NCBI RefSeq assembly: GCF_014281125.1
Contig: NZ_JACOEA010000006.1
Span: 62,001 to 126,000 of the forward strand
Length of the DNA: 64,000 nt
Direction: 5' to 3'
Source of the DNA: Lawsonibacter celer
GTDB taxonomy: Bacteria; Bacillota; Clostridia; Oscillospirales; Oscillospiraceae
A program made the position numbers and the translations under genes. Positions 44,556 to 52,989 of this stretch are shown here, in pieces; the stretch's first letter is position 1, and every line of letters starts with the position of its first letter. The notes under the pieces are model-generated. The model was not told where the DNA came from and did not search any database. It saw only the letters and a list, made by a program, of their open reading frames with translations.

Positions 44556-45533
44556 ATGCATATGTTTCAAAAGCTGATCGAAACCCTGAAGGCCAGCCCC
44601 AAGCGGATTGTATTTACCGAGGGAACCGACCCCCGCATTCTGGAGGCCAGCGCCCGGCTGCTCTCCGGTACCTTCCTGAGCCCCATCCTGGTGGGCAATG
44701 TGGAGGAGGTCCACAAGGCAGCTGAGGAGGCCGGCTTCAATATCCGCGGCGCCCAGATCCTCGACCCCGCTACTTATGAGGGTATGGACAAGATGGTGGA
44801 GGCCATGATGGAGCTGCGCAAGGGCAAGATGACCGCCGAGGAGTGCCGCGACGCGCTGATGAAGGGGAACTACTTCGGCACCATGCTGGTCAAAATGGGC
44901 GAGGCGGACTGCCTTCTGGGCGGCGCCACCTACTCCACCGCCGACACGGTGCGCCCCGCGCTGCAGCTGATTAAAACCAAGCCCGACAACAAGATTGTCT
45001 CCTCCTGTTTTATTATGGTGCGTGAGGGCGTGGGCGATAACACCGTGCTGGCCATGGGCGACTGCGCCATTAACATCAAGCCCACCGAGGACGAGCTGGT
45101 GGAGATCGCCCTGGAGACCGCCAAGTGCGCCAAGATCTTCGGCATCGCCCCCAAGGTCGCCTTCCTGAGTTACTCCACTAAGGGCTCCGGCAAGGGCGAG
45201 GATGTGGACAAGATGCGCAACGCCTGTGCCAAAGCCAAGGCGGCCGCGCCCGATCTGGCCATCGACGGTGAGATGCAGTTTGACGCGGCCGTGTCCCCAA
45301 AGGTGGGCCAGCTGAAATTCCCCGGCTCCACGGTGGCGGGCTATGCCAACACCTTTATCTTCCCCGACATCAACGCTGGCAACATCGGCTACAAAATTGC
45401 CCAACGACTGGGCAATTTTGACGCCTACGGCCCCATCCTGCTGGGCCTGAACGCCCCCATCAACGACCTCTCCCGCGGCTGCAACGCCATGGAGGTCTAT
45501 TCCATGGCCATCATCACCGCCGCGCTGGCGTAA
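44556..45533 (+). CDS. pta: Phosphate acetyltransferase
   Basis: This 325-residue protein is the short Pta form. It has RIVFTEGTDPRILEAS near the start, GGATYSTADTVRPALQLI, and the C-terminal PGSTVAGYANTFIFPDINAGNIGYKIAQRL plus GPILLGLNAPINDLSRGC. It converts acetyl-CoA and phosphate to acetyl phosphate for ATP generation through acetate kinase, which is not adjacent. ATG 44556 has GGAGG 11 bases upstream; ATG 44562 is an alternative. Confidence 0.96.
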   Translation: MHMFQKLIETLKASPKRIVFTEGTDPRILEASARLLSGTFLSPILVGNVEEVHKAAEEAGFNIRGAQILDPATYEGMDKMVEAMMELRKGKMTAEECRDALMKGNYFGTMLVKMGEADCLLGGATYSTADTVRPALQLIKTKPDNKIVSSCFIMVREGVGDNTVLAMGDCAINIKPTEDELVEIALETAKCAKIFGIAPKVAFLSYSTKGSGKGEDVDKMRNACAKAKAAAPDLAIDGEMQFDAAVSPKVGQLKFPGSTVAGYANTFIFPDINAGNIGYKIAQRLGNFDAYGPILLGLNAPINDLSRGCNAMEVYSMAIITAALA

Positions 45534-45600
45534 AAGAAGCGCGGAGAAGCCGCCCGTCGCCGGAGGCTTCGCAGCGTGACAGCATTCGTATACACGAGAA

Positions 45601-45627
45601 GGGAGCGCCCTGCTGGGCGCTCCTTTT
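45601..45627 (+). terminator. Intrinsic terminator after pta
   Basis: GGAGCGCCC pairs with GGGCGCTCC around a short loop, followed by TTTTTT. Confidence 0.88.
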
Positions 45628-45821
45628 TTGTACTTCGATCGCCGGAGGCTATTCATTTTAAATATGGGCAAATATACCAAAAAATGTTTGACAAAAAAGG
45701 GGATTCCCTCTTTGCCAACAGCCCAGATAGGGGATTTAAAAACAGTGGAGCAGGAAGGGGCACAACATATCGTGTTGACGCAGTAGAAGCTGAGGATCAT
45801 AGAGGGGTGGGAGGCCAGGGC
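45628..45821. other. Intergenic sequence, nothing recognised
   Basis: This is a relatively AT-rich stretch between the pta terminator and the peptidase promoter. It contains a lone TTGACA (45689-45694) without a matching -10. No ORF with a ribosome site is visible. Confidence 0.4.
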
Positions 45822-45850
45822 TTGACTTAAAGCAGAAAAAAGTGTATCAT
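45822..45850 (+). promoter_or_regulatory. Promoter of the M23 peptidase gene
   Basis: TTGACT at 45822-45827 and TATCAT at 45845-45850 are 17 bases apart. Confidence 0.65.
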
Positions 45851-45945
45851 TGCGTTTGTAACCATTTGTAATTATTTGTTTCCAGCCTATACGGCTTTGG
45901 TGGGCTGCGGGCGATGGAACAGAGGAAATGAGGAGGGATTTCGAT

Positions 45946-47406
45946 ATGGAAGAAATCCTGCATGCCCCGCAGCGTGGGGCGAGGTCGGAGGGCACGGCGC
46001 GGGGCGCTGCTGCGGATCTGCTCCGACGCCTGCGCTGCGGTATAGAGAACCAGGCGGCCAATGGATGGAAAATGGTCAATCCGGGCAGCTTTCTGGCTGT
46101 GGCCGCCGCGGTGGGGATCCTTTCGGTTCTGACGTCGGTGTATGCCACCGGCTGTGTGGTCTCCGTGGACGGGGTGCGCTTGGGCGCGGTAGCCAGCCAG
46201 GCGGACTTTGAGAAGGTTGTGGAGCGGGTAGAGGACCGGGCCACGCGGATCTTGGGCCATGACTACACGCTGGACCAGGAGATCACGTACGATACCGCCC
46301 TGCTGGAGCGGGATGAGATCGGACCGGCCAGCCGGTTTGAGACCGTTCTGTTTGACCAGATCGGCGAGGTGATGAAGAGCTATGTGCTCAAGGTGGACGG
46401 GCAGGTGATCGGCGCAGTGGAGGACGAGGCGGAGGTCACGGCCCTGCTGGACACCATCAAGGCCCCCTATATCAATGACGCCACCACCTCGGTGGAATTT
46501 ACCTCCAATGTGGTGGTCAGCCACGAATACACCTCATCGGACGTCAATCAGGATGTAGCCGCTATGGAGGAGATCCTCACCGCCAACACCAATGGAGAGA
46601 CGGTATATGAGGTCCAGGCGGGCGACACCTTTATGCAGATCGCCATTGACAACGGCATGACCATGCGGGAGCTGGAGGCGCTTAATCCCGATGTGGACGT
46701 GGACCGGATTTATATTGGACAGCTGCTGACGGTAAAGGAGGAGATCCCCTTCCTGTCGGTGCGCACGGTGGACCGGCTGACCTATGAGCAGGCCATTGAG
46801 TGCCCGGTGGAGCAGGTGGAGGACAGCTCGATGTATCAGGGTGACAGCAAGGTGCTGGACCCCGGTGTGGAGGGGCAGAGCCTGGTGACCGCTGATGTGA
46901 TCTATGTCAACGGCAAGGAGCAGGAGCGGGATGTGGTGGAGACCACAGTCCTTTCCGAGCCCACGGCAAAGGTGATCGCGGTGGGCACCAAGGAGCGGCC
47001 CAGCTGGATGCCCAAGGGCTACTTCATCTGGCCGGTGTACGGCAACATCACCTCCTACTTCGGATACCGCTCCATCTTTGGCTCCTACAGCTACCACGGC
47101 GGGCTGGACATCGCGGCGCCCTACGGCACCGGGATTGCCGCCGCGGACGGCGGCACGGTGGTGTTTGCTGGAACGGCCAGCGGCTCCAACTGGAGCTACG
47201 GCAAGCTGGTAATTGTGGACCACGGGAACGGCAAGCAGTCCTATTACGGCCACTGTTCCAGTATCTTGGTTTCCGCCGGGGATCACGTCTACCAGGGGCA
47301 GACCATTGCCCGGGTCGGCTCCACGGGCCGCTCCACCGGGAACCACTGCCACTTTGAGGTGCGGATCAATGGCACCCGGGTCAACCCCCTGTCCTATCTG
47401 AACTGA
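45946..47406 (+). CDS. Membrane-anchored M23 peptidase with LysM and G5 domains
   Basis: This 486-residue protein has one N-terminal membrane helix (about 46-68), an extended extracellular region, a LysM domain (about 211-256; YEVQAGDTFMQIAIDNGMTMRELEALNP), a G5-like domain (about 258-340) and a C-terminal M23 domain. The metal ligands are His and Asp of YHGGLDIA near 383 and HCHFEV near 467. It likely cleaves peptidoglycan cross-links at the cell surface. ATG 45946 is preferred over ATG 45928 because AGGAGGG lies 8 bases before it. Confidence 0.92.
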   Translation: MEEILHAPQRGARSEGTARGAAADLLRRLRCGIENQAANGWKMVNPGSFLAVAAAVGILSVLTSVYATGCVVSVDGVRLGAVASQADFEKVVERVEDRATRILGHDYTLDQEITYDTALLERDEIGPASRFETVLFDQIGEVMKSYVLKVDGQVIGAVEDEAEVTALLDTIKAPYINDATTSVEFTSNVVVSHEYTSSDVNQDVAAMEEILTANTNGETVYEVQAGDTFMQIAIDNGMTMRELEALNPDVDVDRIYIGQLLTVKEEIPFLSVRTVDRLTYEQAIECPVEQVEDSSMYQGDSKVLDPGVEGQSLVTADVIYVNGKEQERDVVETTVLSEPTAKVIAVGTKERPSWMPKGYFIWPVYGNITSYFGYRSIFGSYSYHGGLDIAAPYGTGIAAADGGTVVFAGTASGSNWSYGKLVIVDHGNGKQSYYGHCSSILVSAGDHVYQGQTIARVGSTGRSTGNHCHFEVRINGTRVNPLSYLN

Positions 47407-47410
47407 TAAG

Positions 47411-47442
47411 AAACGGACGCGCGGCTGCGCGTCCGTTTTTTT
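47411..47442. terminator. Intrinsic terminator
   Basis: ACGGACGCGC pairs with GCGCGTCCGT, followed by seven T. It lies between the convergent M23 and YihY genes. Confidence 0.88.
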
Positions 47443-48322
47443 ATTGCTCCGGGGGCTCGCTGCTCCGACGGTACATCTGCTGAAGATAGACCAGCTTTCT
47501 CCGCCGGTACCACACACAGTTGAACACATTGCCGAGGATCAGGATATTTCCGCAGAGATAAAGCCATACCAGCAGGATAATGATGGAGGTCAGGGACCCG
47601 TATACCAGGGAGTAACGGGAGGACATCCCCATAAACCAGGAGAACAGGACTGAGGCCGCCACCAGGGACACGGCGGCAATGGCTGCGCCGGCAAATACGG
47701 GAGGCCGGGGCCGCCCTCTGGGGGCGGACATCCTGTAGACCACCAGCACAAAGAAAAGCACCAGACAGAACAGGATGGGGAAGCGCAGCCACCGCCAGAC
47801 GGAGAGCAGGGCACCAGTGTCCAGCCGGAGCAGGCGCTCCGCCATCTGGAGCAGCCATTCACCGGTAAACAGAACCACGATGGACAGGTAGATGGTGATG
47901 AGAAACAGAATGGAAAAGGCCACGCTGGCCAGAATCTGCCCGATGCCGTGGTAGCTCCTGCGCTCGTAAATATCCCCCATAATGTTCATCAGGGCCCGAA
48001 AAGCGGCGGAGGCGGAAAAGAGGATCATGACCACACCGGCCGCCAGCAGGGCGGAGGACTGATTGGTGGAAATATATTGAATATACTCCCCCAGAATGTC
48101 CAGCGTGCTCCGGGGCAGAAAGGGGGAGGCGGCGGAGAGGACCGCAGCAATGTCCAGATTCAGCAGACCGATAAAGGCGTTGATGCAGATGAGAAAGGGA
48201 AAAAAGGAGAGAATCAGAAAATAGGCCAGCTCAGCGGCGGAGCGGGCCACATGCTTGGAAAAATAGAGATCGGCAATCTCCAGTGCGAATTTTACCGGGG
48301 CGCGCCGCAGAAAGTCCTTCAT
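47441..48322 (-). CDS. YihY/BrkB family inner membrane protein
   Basis: This 293-residue protein has six hydrophobic segments and the family motifs AAELAYFLILSFFPFLICI near 30, FSASAAFRALMNIMGDIY in mid-protein and LVYGSLTSIIILLVWLYLCGNILILG near the end. The family was once called RNase BN; its role is unresolved. It starts at ATG 48322. Confidence 0.92.
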   Translation of the reverse strand: MKDFLRRAPVKFALEIADLYFSKHVARSAAELAYFLILSFFPFLICINAFIGLLNLDIAAVLSAASPFLPRSTLDILGEYIQYISTNQSSALLAAGVVMILFSASAAFRALMNIMGDIYERRSYHGIGQILASVAFSILFLITIYLSIVVLFTGEWLLQMAERLLRLDTGALLSVWRWLRFPILFCLVLFFVLVVYRMSAPRGRPRPPVFAGAAIAAVSLVAASVLFSWFMGMSSRYSLVYGSLTSIIILLVWLYLCGNILILGNVFNCVWYRRRKLVYLQQMYRRSSEPPEQ

Positions 48323-48442
48323 ACCCTCACCTCAGGAAAAGAATGGAAACAGTATACGACAGTTTGGCGGGCAATGCAAGAAGAAATGTCCGAAACGGGC
48401 CGGCAGGGGCGGCCCCCTGCTGAAAACAGCGGGAAAAAGCAA

Positions 48443-48468
48443 AAACCGCCTGCATATGCAGACGGTTT
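48443..48468 (-). terminator. Terminator of rpsT
   Basis: AAACCGnCTGCATATGCAG pairs with its complement around a TGCATATGCA centre with one mismatch, and TTTTTG follows on the minus strand. Confidence 0.7.
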
Positions 48469-48490
48469 CATGTTGCCTCAGACGTTTTGC

Positions 48491-48754
48491 TTAGGCCAGC
48501 TTGTTCAGCTTAATGGTCATGCTGCTCTTCTTGTTCGCGGCGTTGTTCTTGTGCAGAAGCCCGTGACCCACAGCCTTATCGACCGCCTTGACGGCCACCT
48601 TGTAAGCGCCCTCGGCCTCGCTGCGGTTGCCTTCGGCCAGAGCGGCCTCAAACTTCTTGATGTCGGTCTTCAGCGCGGACTTTGCGGCCTTGTTCTGCAT
48701 GGCCTTGGTCTTGTTCACCAGGACACGCTTCTTGGCAGACTTAATATTCGGCAA
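48491..48754 (-). CDS. rpsT: 30S ribosomal protein S20, TTG start
   Basis: This 87-residue basic protein reads PNIKSAKKRVLVNKTKAMQNKAAKSA and ends MTIKLNKLA, the S20 pattern. The codon before PNIKSAKKR is TTG at 48754, preceded by GGAGGAGGTG at a suitable distance, so initiation is at TTG. An open extension upstream has no similarity. It diverges from gpr, as in other Bacillota where rpsT and gpr are neighbours. Confidence 0.96.
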   Translation of the reverse strand: MPNIKSAKKRVLVNKTKAMQNKAAKSALKTDIKKFEAALAEGNRSEAEGAYKVAVKAVDKAVGHGLLHKNNAANKKSSMTIKLNKLA

Positions 48755-48878
48755 ACCAAACACCTCCTCCGATGACGAAATCACTTCAATCATTGATAGT
48801 TTGCCCGTGCAGATTACTATTTTAACAGCCAAATGGTAAAAATGCAACTATTATTTTTGATTTTTTCCGTTTTTTTTT

Positions 48879-48907
48879 GCATAGGACGGCTGCTTGCGCA
48901 AAAAATA
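48879..48907 (+). promoter_or_regulatory. Candidate forespore (sigma-F/G) promoter of gpr
   Basis: GCATA at 48879-48883 matches the sigma-F/G -35. CAAAAAATA (48899-48907), 15 bases further on, is an imperfect -10. Expected for gpr from Bacillus, but the match is moderate. Confidence 0.4.
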
Positions 48908-48958
48908 GCGGAAATAGCTCCAGGCAACACCACATATTGGGGTAGGGAGGCAGAACAA

Positions 48959-49864
48959 ATGCTGAAACGGAGAACCGATCTGGCCGTGGAGGCCACGCAG
49001 TTATGGCGGGAGTCCGCCGGGGAAGAGACCAAGCTGGAGGGGGTGGAGGCCTGGGACGGGGAGCGGGAGGGCTTCCCCACCACTACGGTGCGCATTCTGG
49101 ACGGCCGGGGCGTGGAGGCCCTGGGTAAGCCGGAGGGAACCTATGTGACCCTGGACCTGGCGGGGCTGGCCCGGCGGGAGGAGGACGCCTTTGGCCGGGC
49201 GGCCCGGGCTCTGGCCGCGGAGCTGCAGGCTTTGCTGGGACTGCCCGAGGGGGCCAGCGCGCTGGTGGTTGGGCTGGGCAACCGGGCCATTACGCCGGAT
49301 GCGGTGGGACCGGGCGCGGTGGACCACACCCTGGTGACCCGGCATCTGGTGGAACAGGTGCCGGAGCACTTTGGACACTTCCGCCCGGTGGCCGCTCTGG
49401 CTGCCGGGGTGCTGGGCACCACAGGCATGGAGAGCGGGGAGCTGATTGCCGCTGTGGTGGAAAAGATCCGCCCCGCCTGCGTGATTGCGGTGGATGCCCT
49501 GGCCTCCCGGAGCCTGAAACGGCTGTGTTCCACCGTGCAGCTGACCGACACGGGCATTGTGCCCGGATCCGGGGTGGGCAACGCCCGGGCGGCCCTGAAC
49601 CGGGAGACCCTGGGGGTGCCGGTGGCCGCCATCGGGGTGCCCACGGTGGTAGACGCGGCCACCCTGGCCGCCGACGTGCTGGCCGAGGCCGGGCGGGACG
49701 ACCTGGACCCGGAGGCGCTGCAGGGGGCGGGAAAGGGGTTGATCGTTACCCCCAAGGACATTGATGCCCGCACCGCCGACATGGCCAAGGTCATCGGCTT
49801 TGGGGTAAATCTAGCCCTCCAGACCGGGCTGACGGCGGAGGACGTGGAGATGCTGCTCAGCTGA
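48959..49864 (+). CDS. gpr: GPR germination endopeptidase
   Basis: This 301-residue protease degrades small acid-soluble spore proteins after germination. Family landmarks are RRTDLAVEA at the processing site, VVGLGNRAITPDAVGPGAVDHTLVTRHL, GVLGTTGMESGE, IAVDALASRSLKRLCSTVQLTDTGIVPGSGVGN and the C-terminal GFGVNLALQTGLTAEDVEMLLS. The propeptide before the Asp cleavage site is only about 7 residues, against about 16 in Bacillus. ATG 48959 follows GGGAGG. The last 73 bases are duplicated downstream. Confidence 0.95.
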   Translation: MLKRRTDLAVEATQLWRESAGEETKLEGVEAWDGEREGFPTTTVRILDGRGVEALGKPEGTYVTLDLAGLARREEDAFGRAARALAAELQALLGLPEGASALVVGLGNRAITPDAVGPGAVDHTLVTRHLVEQVPEHFGHFRPVAALAAGVLGTTGMESGELIAAVVEKIRPACVIAVDALASRSLKRLCSTVQLTDTGIVPGSGVGNARAALNRETLGVPVAAIGVPTVVDAATLAADVLAEAGRDDLDPEALQGAGKGLIVTPKDIDARTADMAKVIGFGVNLALQTGLTAEDVEMLLS

Positions 49865-50061
49865 GGCGATGACCTGCGCGTCAGCGCTTCGCCGCGATAA
49901 GCGGCGGAGCCCGACGGAATTCATTTCCGGCGGGCGATCAAATAAAAGGAGACGGGGCCCCCGTGGAATACGCAGTATTTCATGGGGACATCGGCTTTGG
50001 GGTAAATCTAGCCCTCCAGACCGGGCTGACGGCGGAGGACCTGGAGATGCTGCTCAGCTGA
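49792..50061 (+). repeat. Duplicated gpr 3' end flanking a GC-rich insertion
   Basis: 49792-49864 (last 73 bases of gpr including its stop) and 49989-50061 are identical except for one G/C change. The 124 bases between contain CGGAATTCATTTCCG (49915-49929), a GAT-AAAT-AAAAGG tract and GGGGCCCCCG (49954-49963), matching the insertion beside lepA. Confidence 0.92.
49963..50061 (+). CDS. Putative 32-codon ORF carrying the duplicated GPR C-terminus
   Basis: GTG at 49963, eleven bases after AAAGGAG, opens a frame MEYAVFHGD that enters the duplicated segment in the native GPR frame (IGFGVNLALQTGLTAEDL) and stops at 50061. It could be accidental. A free GPR C-terminal peptide would otherwise be made. 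Confidence 0.3.
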   Translation: MEYAVFHGDIGFGVNLALQTGLTAEDLEMLLS

Positions 50062-50074
50062 GCGGGCCGGGGGC

Positions 50075-50103
50075 TTGACGGCCATGGAAAAAGATGATAG
50101 AAT
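50075..50103 (+). promoter_or_regulatory. Promoter of the glyS T-box leader
   Basis: TTGACG at 50075-50080 and TAGAAT at 50098-50103 are 17 bases apart, directly after the duplicated gpr tail. Confidence 0.7.
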
Positions 50104-50346
50104 ACTCCACAGTATCAGCGATGACCGGGAGGAGTAGGCGCCCACACCCAGCGGCAGAGAGGAATCGGACGGTGAGAGATTCCCTGGGGAGACGCCCAAG
50201 GCGCCTGTGAGCTGCGGGGCGGAAATGCCCCGCCGGCGTCCCGCCGTTAGGGGGAGAAGAGTGCGCGGCAGCCAGCCGCGAATTCAGGTGGAACCACGGA
50301 CAATTTTGTTCGCCCTGAGCCGAAAACCGGCTCAGGGCGTTTTTTG
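50104..50346 (+). ncRNA. T-box leader controlling glycyl-tRNA synthetase
   Basis: The T-box core AGGTGGAACCACGG (50285-50298) pairs with the tRNA acceptor end. A stem I region with the GGAGGAGTA-type S-turn is near 50130-50138. A perfect 12-bp terminator stem with TTTTTT follows (50311-50346). Uncharged tRNA-Gly is expected to favour the antiterminator. Confidence 0.92.
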
Positions 50347-50382
50347 CGCGCTGAGCCAACCATTTGGAAGGAGTGCATCCCT

Positions 50383-51801
50383 ATGAAGAACACGGAAAAG
50401 ACCATGGACAAAATCGTTGCCCTGTGCAAGGGCCGCGGCTTTGTCTACCCCGGCAGCGAGATCTACGGCGGCCTGGCCAACTCCTGGGATTACGGCCCCC
50501 TGGGTGTGGAGCTGAAGAACAATGTCAAGCGGGCCTGGTGGAAGAAGTTTGTGCAGGAGTCCGCCTACAACGTGGGCCTGGACGCGGCCATTTTGATGAA
50601 CCCCGAGGTGTGGGTGGCCTCCGGCCATGTGTCCACCTTCAACGACCCGCTGATCGACTGCAAGGCCTGCAAGATGCGCCACCGTGCCGACAAGCTCATT
50701 GAGAACTGGTGCGCCGAGCAGGAGCGCACCGACGTGAACGTGGAGGCCATGACCAACGACGAGCTGGTGGCCTTCATCCGGGACAACGGCGTCACCTGCC
50801 CCGGCTGCGGCAAGGCCGATTTCACCGACATCCGCAAATTCAACCTGATGTTTAAGACCCACCAGGGTGTCACCGAGGACTCCTCCACCGAGGTGTACCT
50901 GCGGCCCGAGACCGCCCAGGGCATCTTTGTCAACTTCCCCGCCATCCAGCGCACCACCCGCAAGAAGCTGCCCTTCGGCGTGTGCCAGGTGGGCAAGAGC
51001 TTCCGCAACGAGATCACCCCGGGCAACTTCATCTTCCGCATCCGGGAGTTTGAGCAGATGGAGCTGGAGTTCTTCTGCCAGCCGGGCACCGACCTGGAGT
51101 GGTTTGAGTACTGGCGCAATTTCTGCCATGAGTGGCTGCTGAGCCTGAACATCAAGGACGAGAACCTGCGCCTGCGCGACCATGAGAAGGAGGAGCTGGC
51201 CTTCTACTCTAAGGCCACCACGGACTTCGAGTTCATGTTCCCCTTCGGCTGGGGTGAGCTGTGGGGTGTGGCCGACCGGACCGACTACGATCTCAAGCAG
51301 CACCAGGAGCACTCGGGCAAGGACCTGACCTATTTTGACCAGGAGAAGAACGAGCACTATATCCCCTATGTCATCGAGCCCTCCCTGGGCGCGGACCGGG
51401 TGACCCTGGCCTTCCTGGTGGAGGCCTATGACGAGGAGGTAGTGGACGCGGAGAAGAACGACGTGCGCACCGTCATGCGCTTCCACCCCGCTCTGGCCCC
51501 CTTCAAGTGCGCGGTGCTCCCCCTGTCCAAGAAGCTGGGCGGCAAGGCCCTGGAGCTGCGCGACGCCCTGGCCAGGGACTTTATGGTGGACTATGACGAC
51601 GCGGGCAGCATCGGCAAGCGCTACCGCCGCCAGGACGAGATCGGAACCCCCTTCTGCATCACCGTGGACTTCCAGACCGTGGGCAGCGAGAGCGAGGAGG
51701 CCGACCACTGTGTCACCATCCGCGACCGGGACACCATGGAGCAGGTGCGCGTGCCCATTGACCAGGTAAAGGCCTGGCTTACGGAGAGGATCGCGTTTTA
51801 A
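50383..51801 (+). CDS. glyS: Glycyl-tRNA synthetase, single-chain dimeric type
   Basis: This 472-residue class II synthetase is the eukaryotic/archaeal-like alpha2 type. It has [29 protein letters not shown], class II motif 2 [26 protein letters not shown], motif 3 [12 protein letters not shown], and the C-terminal anticodon domain from about 370 ([14 protein letters not shown]). A zinc-like cluster (CKACKMRHR and CPGCGKA) lies at about 95-145. It is controlled by the upstream T-box. ATG 50383 follows GGAAGGAG. Confidence 0.96.
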   Translation: MKNTEKTMDKIVALCKGRGFVYPGSEIYGGLANSWDYGPLGVELKNNVKRAWWKKFVQESAYNVGLDAAILMNPEVWVASGHVSTFNDPLIDCKACKMRHRADKLIENWCAEQERTDVNVEAMTNDELVAFIRDNGVTCPGCGKADFTDIRKFNLMFKTHQGVTEDSSTEVYLRPETAQGIFVNFPAIQRTTRKKLPFGVCQVGKSFRNEITPGNFIFRIREFEQMELEFFCQPGTDLEWFEYWRNFCHEWLLSLNIKDENLRLRDHEKEELAFYSKATTDFEFMFPFGWGELWGVADRTDYDLKQHQEHSGKDLTYFDQEKNEHYIPYVIEPSLGADRVTLAFLVEAYDEEVVDAEKNDVRTVMRFHPALAPFKCAVLPLSKKLGGKALELRDALARDFMVDYDDAGSIGKRYRRQDEIGTPFCITVDFQTVGSESEEADHCVTIRDRDTMEQVRVPIDQVKAWLTERIAF

Positions 51802-51804
51802 GCC

Positions 51805-52485
51805 GTGAAATTGCAGGACCCCGTGCTCCCCACTGTCCCGGCGGGGGGCGCAGATCTTCTGACCTGCCTGCGCGCCGCCCGGGAAGAGGAGGACGAGGTG
51901 CGGGGAACCCTGTTTGAAGGAGCCGTGCTCACCGGTGGGGACCTGTACGCCGCAGCCCTGCGGGGCTGCATTCTGCGCCGGTGCCGCTTGGTGGAGTGCG
52001 ACCTGCGCCGGTGTCAGTTTGAGGACGTGCTGTTGGAGGAGTGCGATTTTTCCGGCAGCCGCCTGGATGAATGCCGGTGGAGCCGCTGCGTCTTTCAGGG
52101 CGGCAAGGCGGTGGGCGCCTCCTTCCAGGGGGCCGGGCTGTGGCATGTGCGCTTTGCGGACAGCGCCCTGGGGTACGCAAATTTTTCCGGCGCCGGCCTG
52201 AGATGGGCGAGGGTGACGGACTGCGACCTGTCGGCGGCGGTGCTCAGCGGGTGCCGCTGGAAGGGGCTGTCCCTGGAGCGCTGCCGCCTGACCGGGGCCA
52301 ACCTCTTCCGCACCAGCCTGGGCGGGCTGGACCTGTCCTCCTGTCAGCTGGAGGGGCTGATCCTCTCAGAGCGTGGGGATGAGCTGCGGGGCGCGGTGGT
52401 GGGTCTGGCCCAGGCGGCCCAGCTGGCCAAGCGGCTGGGGATCATCATCAAGGAAGAACAGGAAAGACCGCCGGAGCGGCCCTAA
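51805..52485 (+). CDS. Qnr-like pentapeptide repeat protein
   Basis: This 226-residue protein consists mostly of A/C-(D/N/R)-L/F-x-x repeats (about 35-195), for example CDLRRCQFEDVLLEECDFSG. This pattern forms a right-handed square helix that mimics DNA. Length and the C-terminal tail (LEGLILSERGD then LAKRLGIII) match the Qnr group, which protects DNA gyrase from quinolones. It starts with GTG at 51805, 3 bases after glyS, so it is probably co-transcribed under the glycine T-box. Gyrase protection is inferred from family only. Confidence 0.75.
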   Translation: MKLQDPVLPTVPAGGADLLTCLRAAREEEDEVRGTLFEGAVLTGGDLYAAALRGCILRRCRLVECDLRRCQFEDVLLEECDFSGSRLDECRWSRCVFQGGKAVGASFQGAGLWHVRFADSALGYANFSGAGLRWARVTDCDLSAAVLSGCRWKGLSLERCRLTGANLFRTSLGGLDLSSCQLEGLILSERGDELRGAVVGLAQAAQLAKRLGIIIKEEQERPPERP

Positions 52486-52506
52486 GCGGGGCCGCCGGCG
52501 GTCTTT
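52463..52506. terminator. Bidirectional terminator overlapping two gene ends
   Basis: AAAGACCGCCGG (52463-52474) pairs perfectly with 52495-52506, with additional inner pairing. It overlaps the 3' ends of the convergent pentapeptide and ribbon-helix-helix genes. Confidence 0.75.
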
Positions 52507-52660
52507 AGCGTTTCTCTTGGTCCAGCTGTTCCAGATGGGCTTTGAGAACTTGATTGATATAACTGGAGAGAGGTCGATCATCCTGCTCAGCCAGCTGTCG
52601 GATTCGCTCGAGCGTTGGCTCATCCAACGTAATACTGACTTTTACTTTGAGCGGTTTCAT
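52505..52660 (-). CDS. Ribbon-helix-helix (CopG/Arc-type) DNA-binding protein
   Basis: This 51-residue protein reads MKPLKVKVSITLDEPTLERI then a helix-turn (LAEQDDRPLSSYINQVLKAHL). This is a clear beta-alpha-alpha ribbon-helix-helix, as in CopG-type repressors and antitoxins. ATG 52660 is preceded by GGTGAGG. It diverges from a 66-residue gene; the promoter region between has a 19-base palindrome that could be its operator. Confidence 0.82.
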   Translation of the reverse strand: MKPLKVKVSITLDEPTLERIRQLAEQDDRPLSSYINQVLKAHLEQLDQEKR

Positions 52661-52690
52661 TTACCTCACCCCAAGTCAATATACCATTTT

Positions 52691-52738
52691 GTAGGACGGA
52701 ATATTAATGAATCGCCTTAAGTAGGATAAAATCCTACT
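52691..52738. promoter_or_regulatory. Candidate operator of the ribbon-helix-helix protein
   Basis: AGTAGGAT (52720-52727) and ATCCTACT (52731-52738) form a perfect 8-bp inverted repeat with a 3-base spacer. A third half-site GTAGGA lies at 52691-52696. All sit between the divergent starts at 52660 and 52750. Confidence 0.6.
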
Positions 52739-52749
52739 GAGGTGGGAGT

Positions 52750-52950
52750 ATGTATACCAACGAATTTGAGGAGGCCTTCTCCAGCTTTCTGGAGCGGCAC
52801 GAGTACGACGAGGCGGAGAATTACCTCTTTTTAATGGTCCGGCTGGCCTTTTCCGCCGGGTGGCAGGCCGCCGGGGGCGCGCCGCCCAAGGCCGAGCGCC
52901 TGTTTGAACTGATCCGGCCCCCCAAAGAGAAAGAACCCGCGGAGCAATAG
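52750..52950 (+). CDS. Small hypothetical protein divergent from the RHH gene
   Basis: This 66-residue, mostly helical, acidic protein (FEEAFSSFLERHEYDEAENYLFLMVRLAFSAGW) has no family I recognise and no membrane or signal segment. Its ATG at 52750 follows GAGGTGGGAG. Its overall style resembles the small protein at 2973, which also neighbours a ribbon-helix-helix gene. It ends inside a terminator. Confidence 0.6.
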   Translation: MYTNEFEEAFSSFLERHEYDEAENYLFLMVRLAFSAGWQAAGGAPPKAERLFELIRPPKEKEPAEQ

Positions 52951-52961
52951 CTCCGCGGGTT
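52934..52961 (+). terminator. Intrinsic terminator
   Basis: AACCCGCGGAGC (52934-52945) pairs perfectly with 52950-52961 around AATA, followed by TTG; it overlaps the stop codon at 52950. Confidence 0.75.
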
Positions 52962-52989
52962 TTGTCTGCAAAAGAGCGGGGGTCCGAGC

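Noticed and set aside
45689..45694. TTGACA considered as a second peptidase promoter
   Set aside because: No acceptable -10 at 16-18 bases.
44355..46244. Long N-terminal extension of the HTH regulator through pta
   Set aside because: The frame is open by chance; the good ribosome site and HTH homology begin at 44354.
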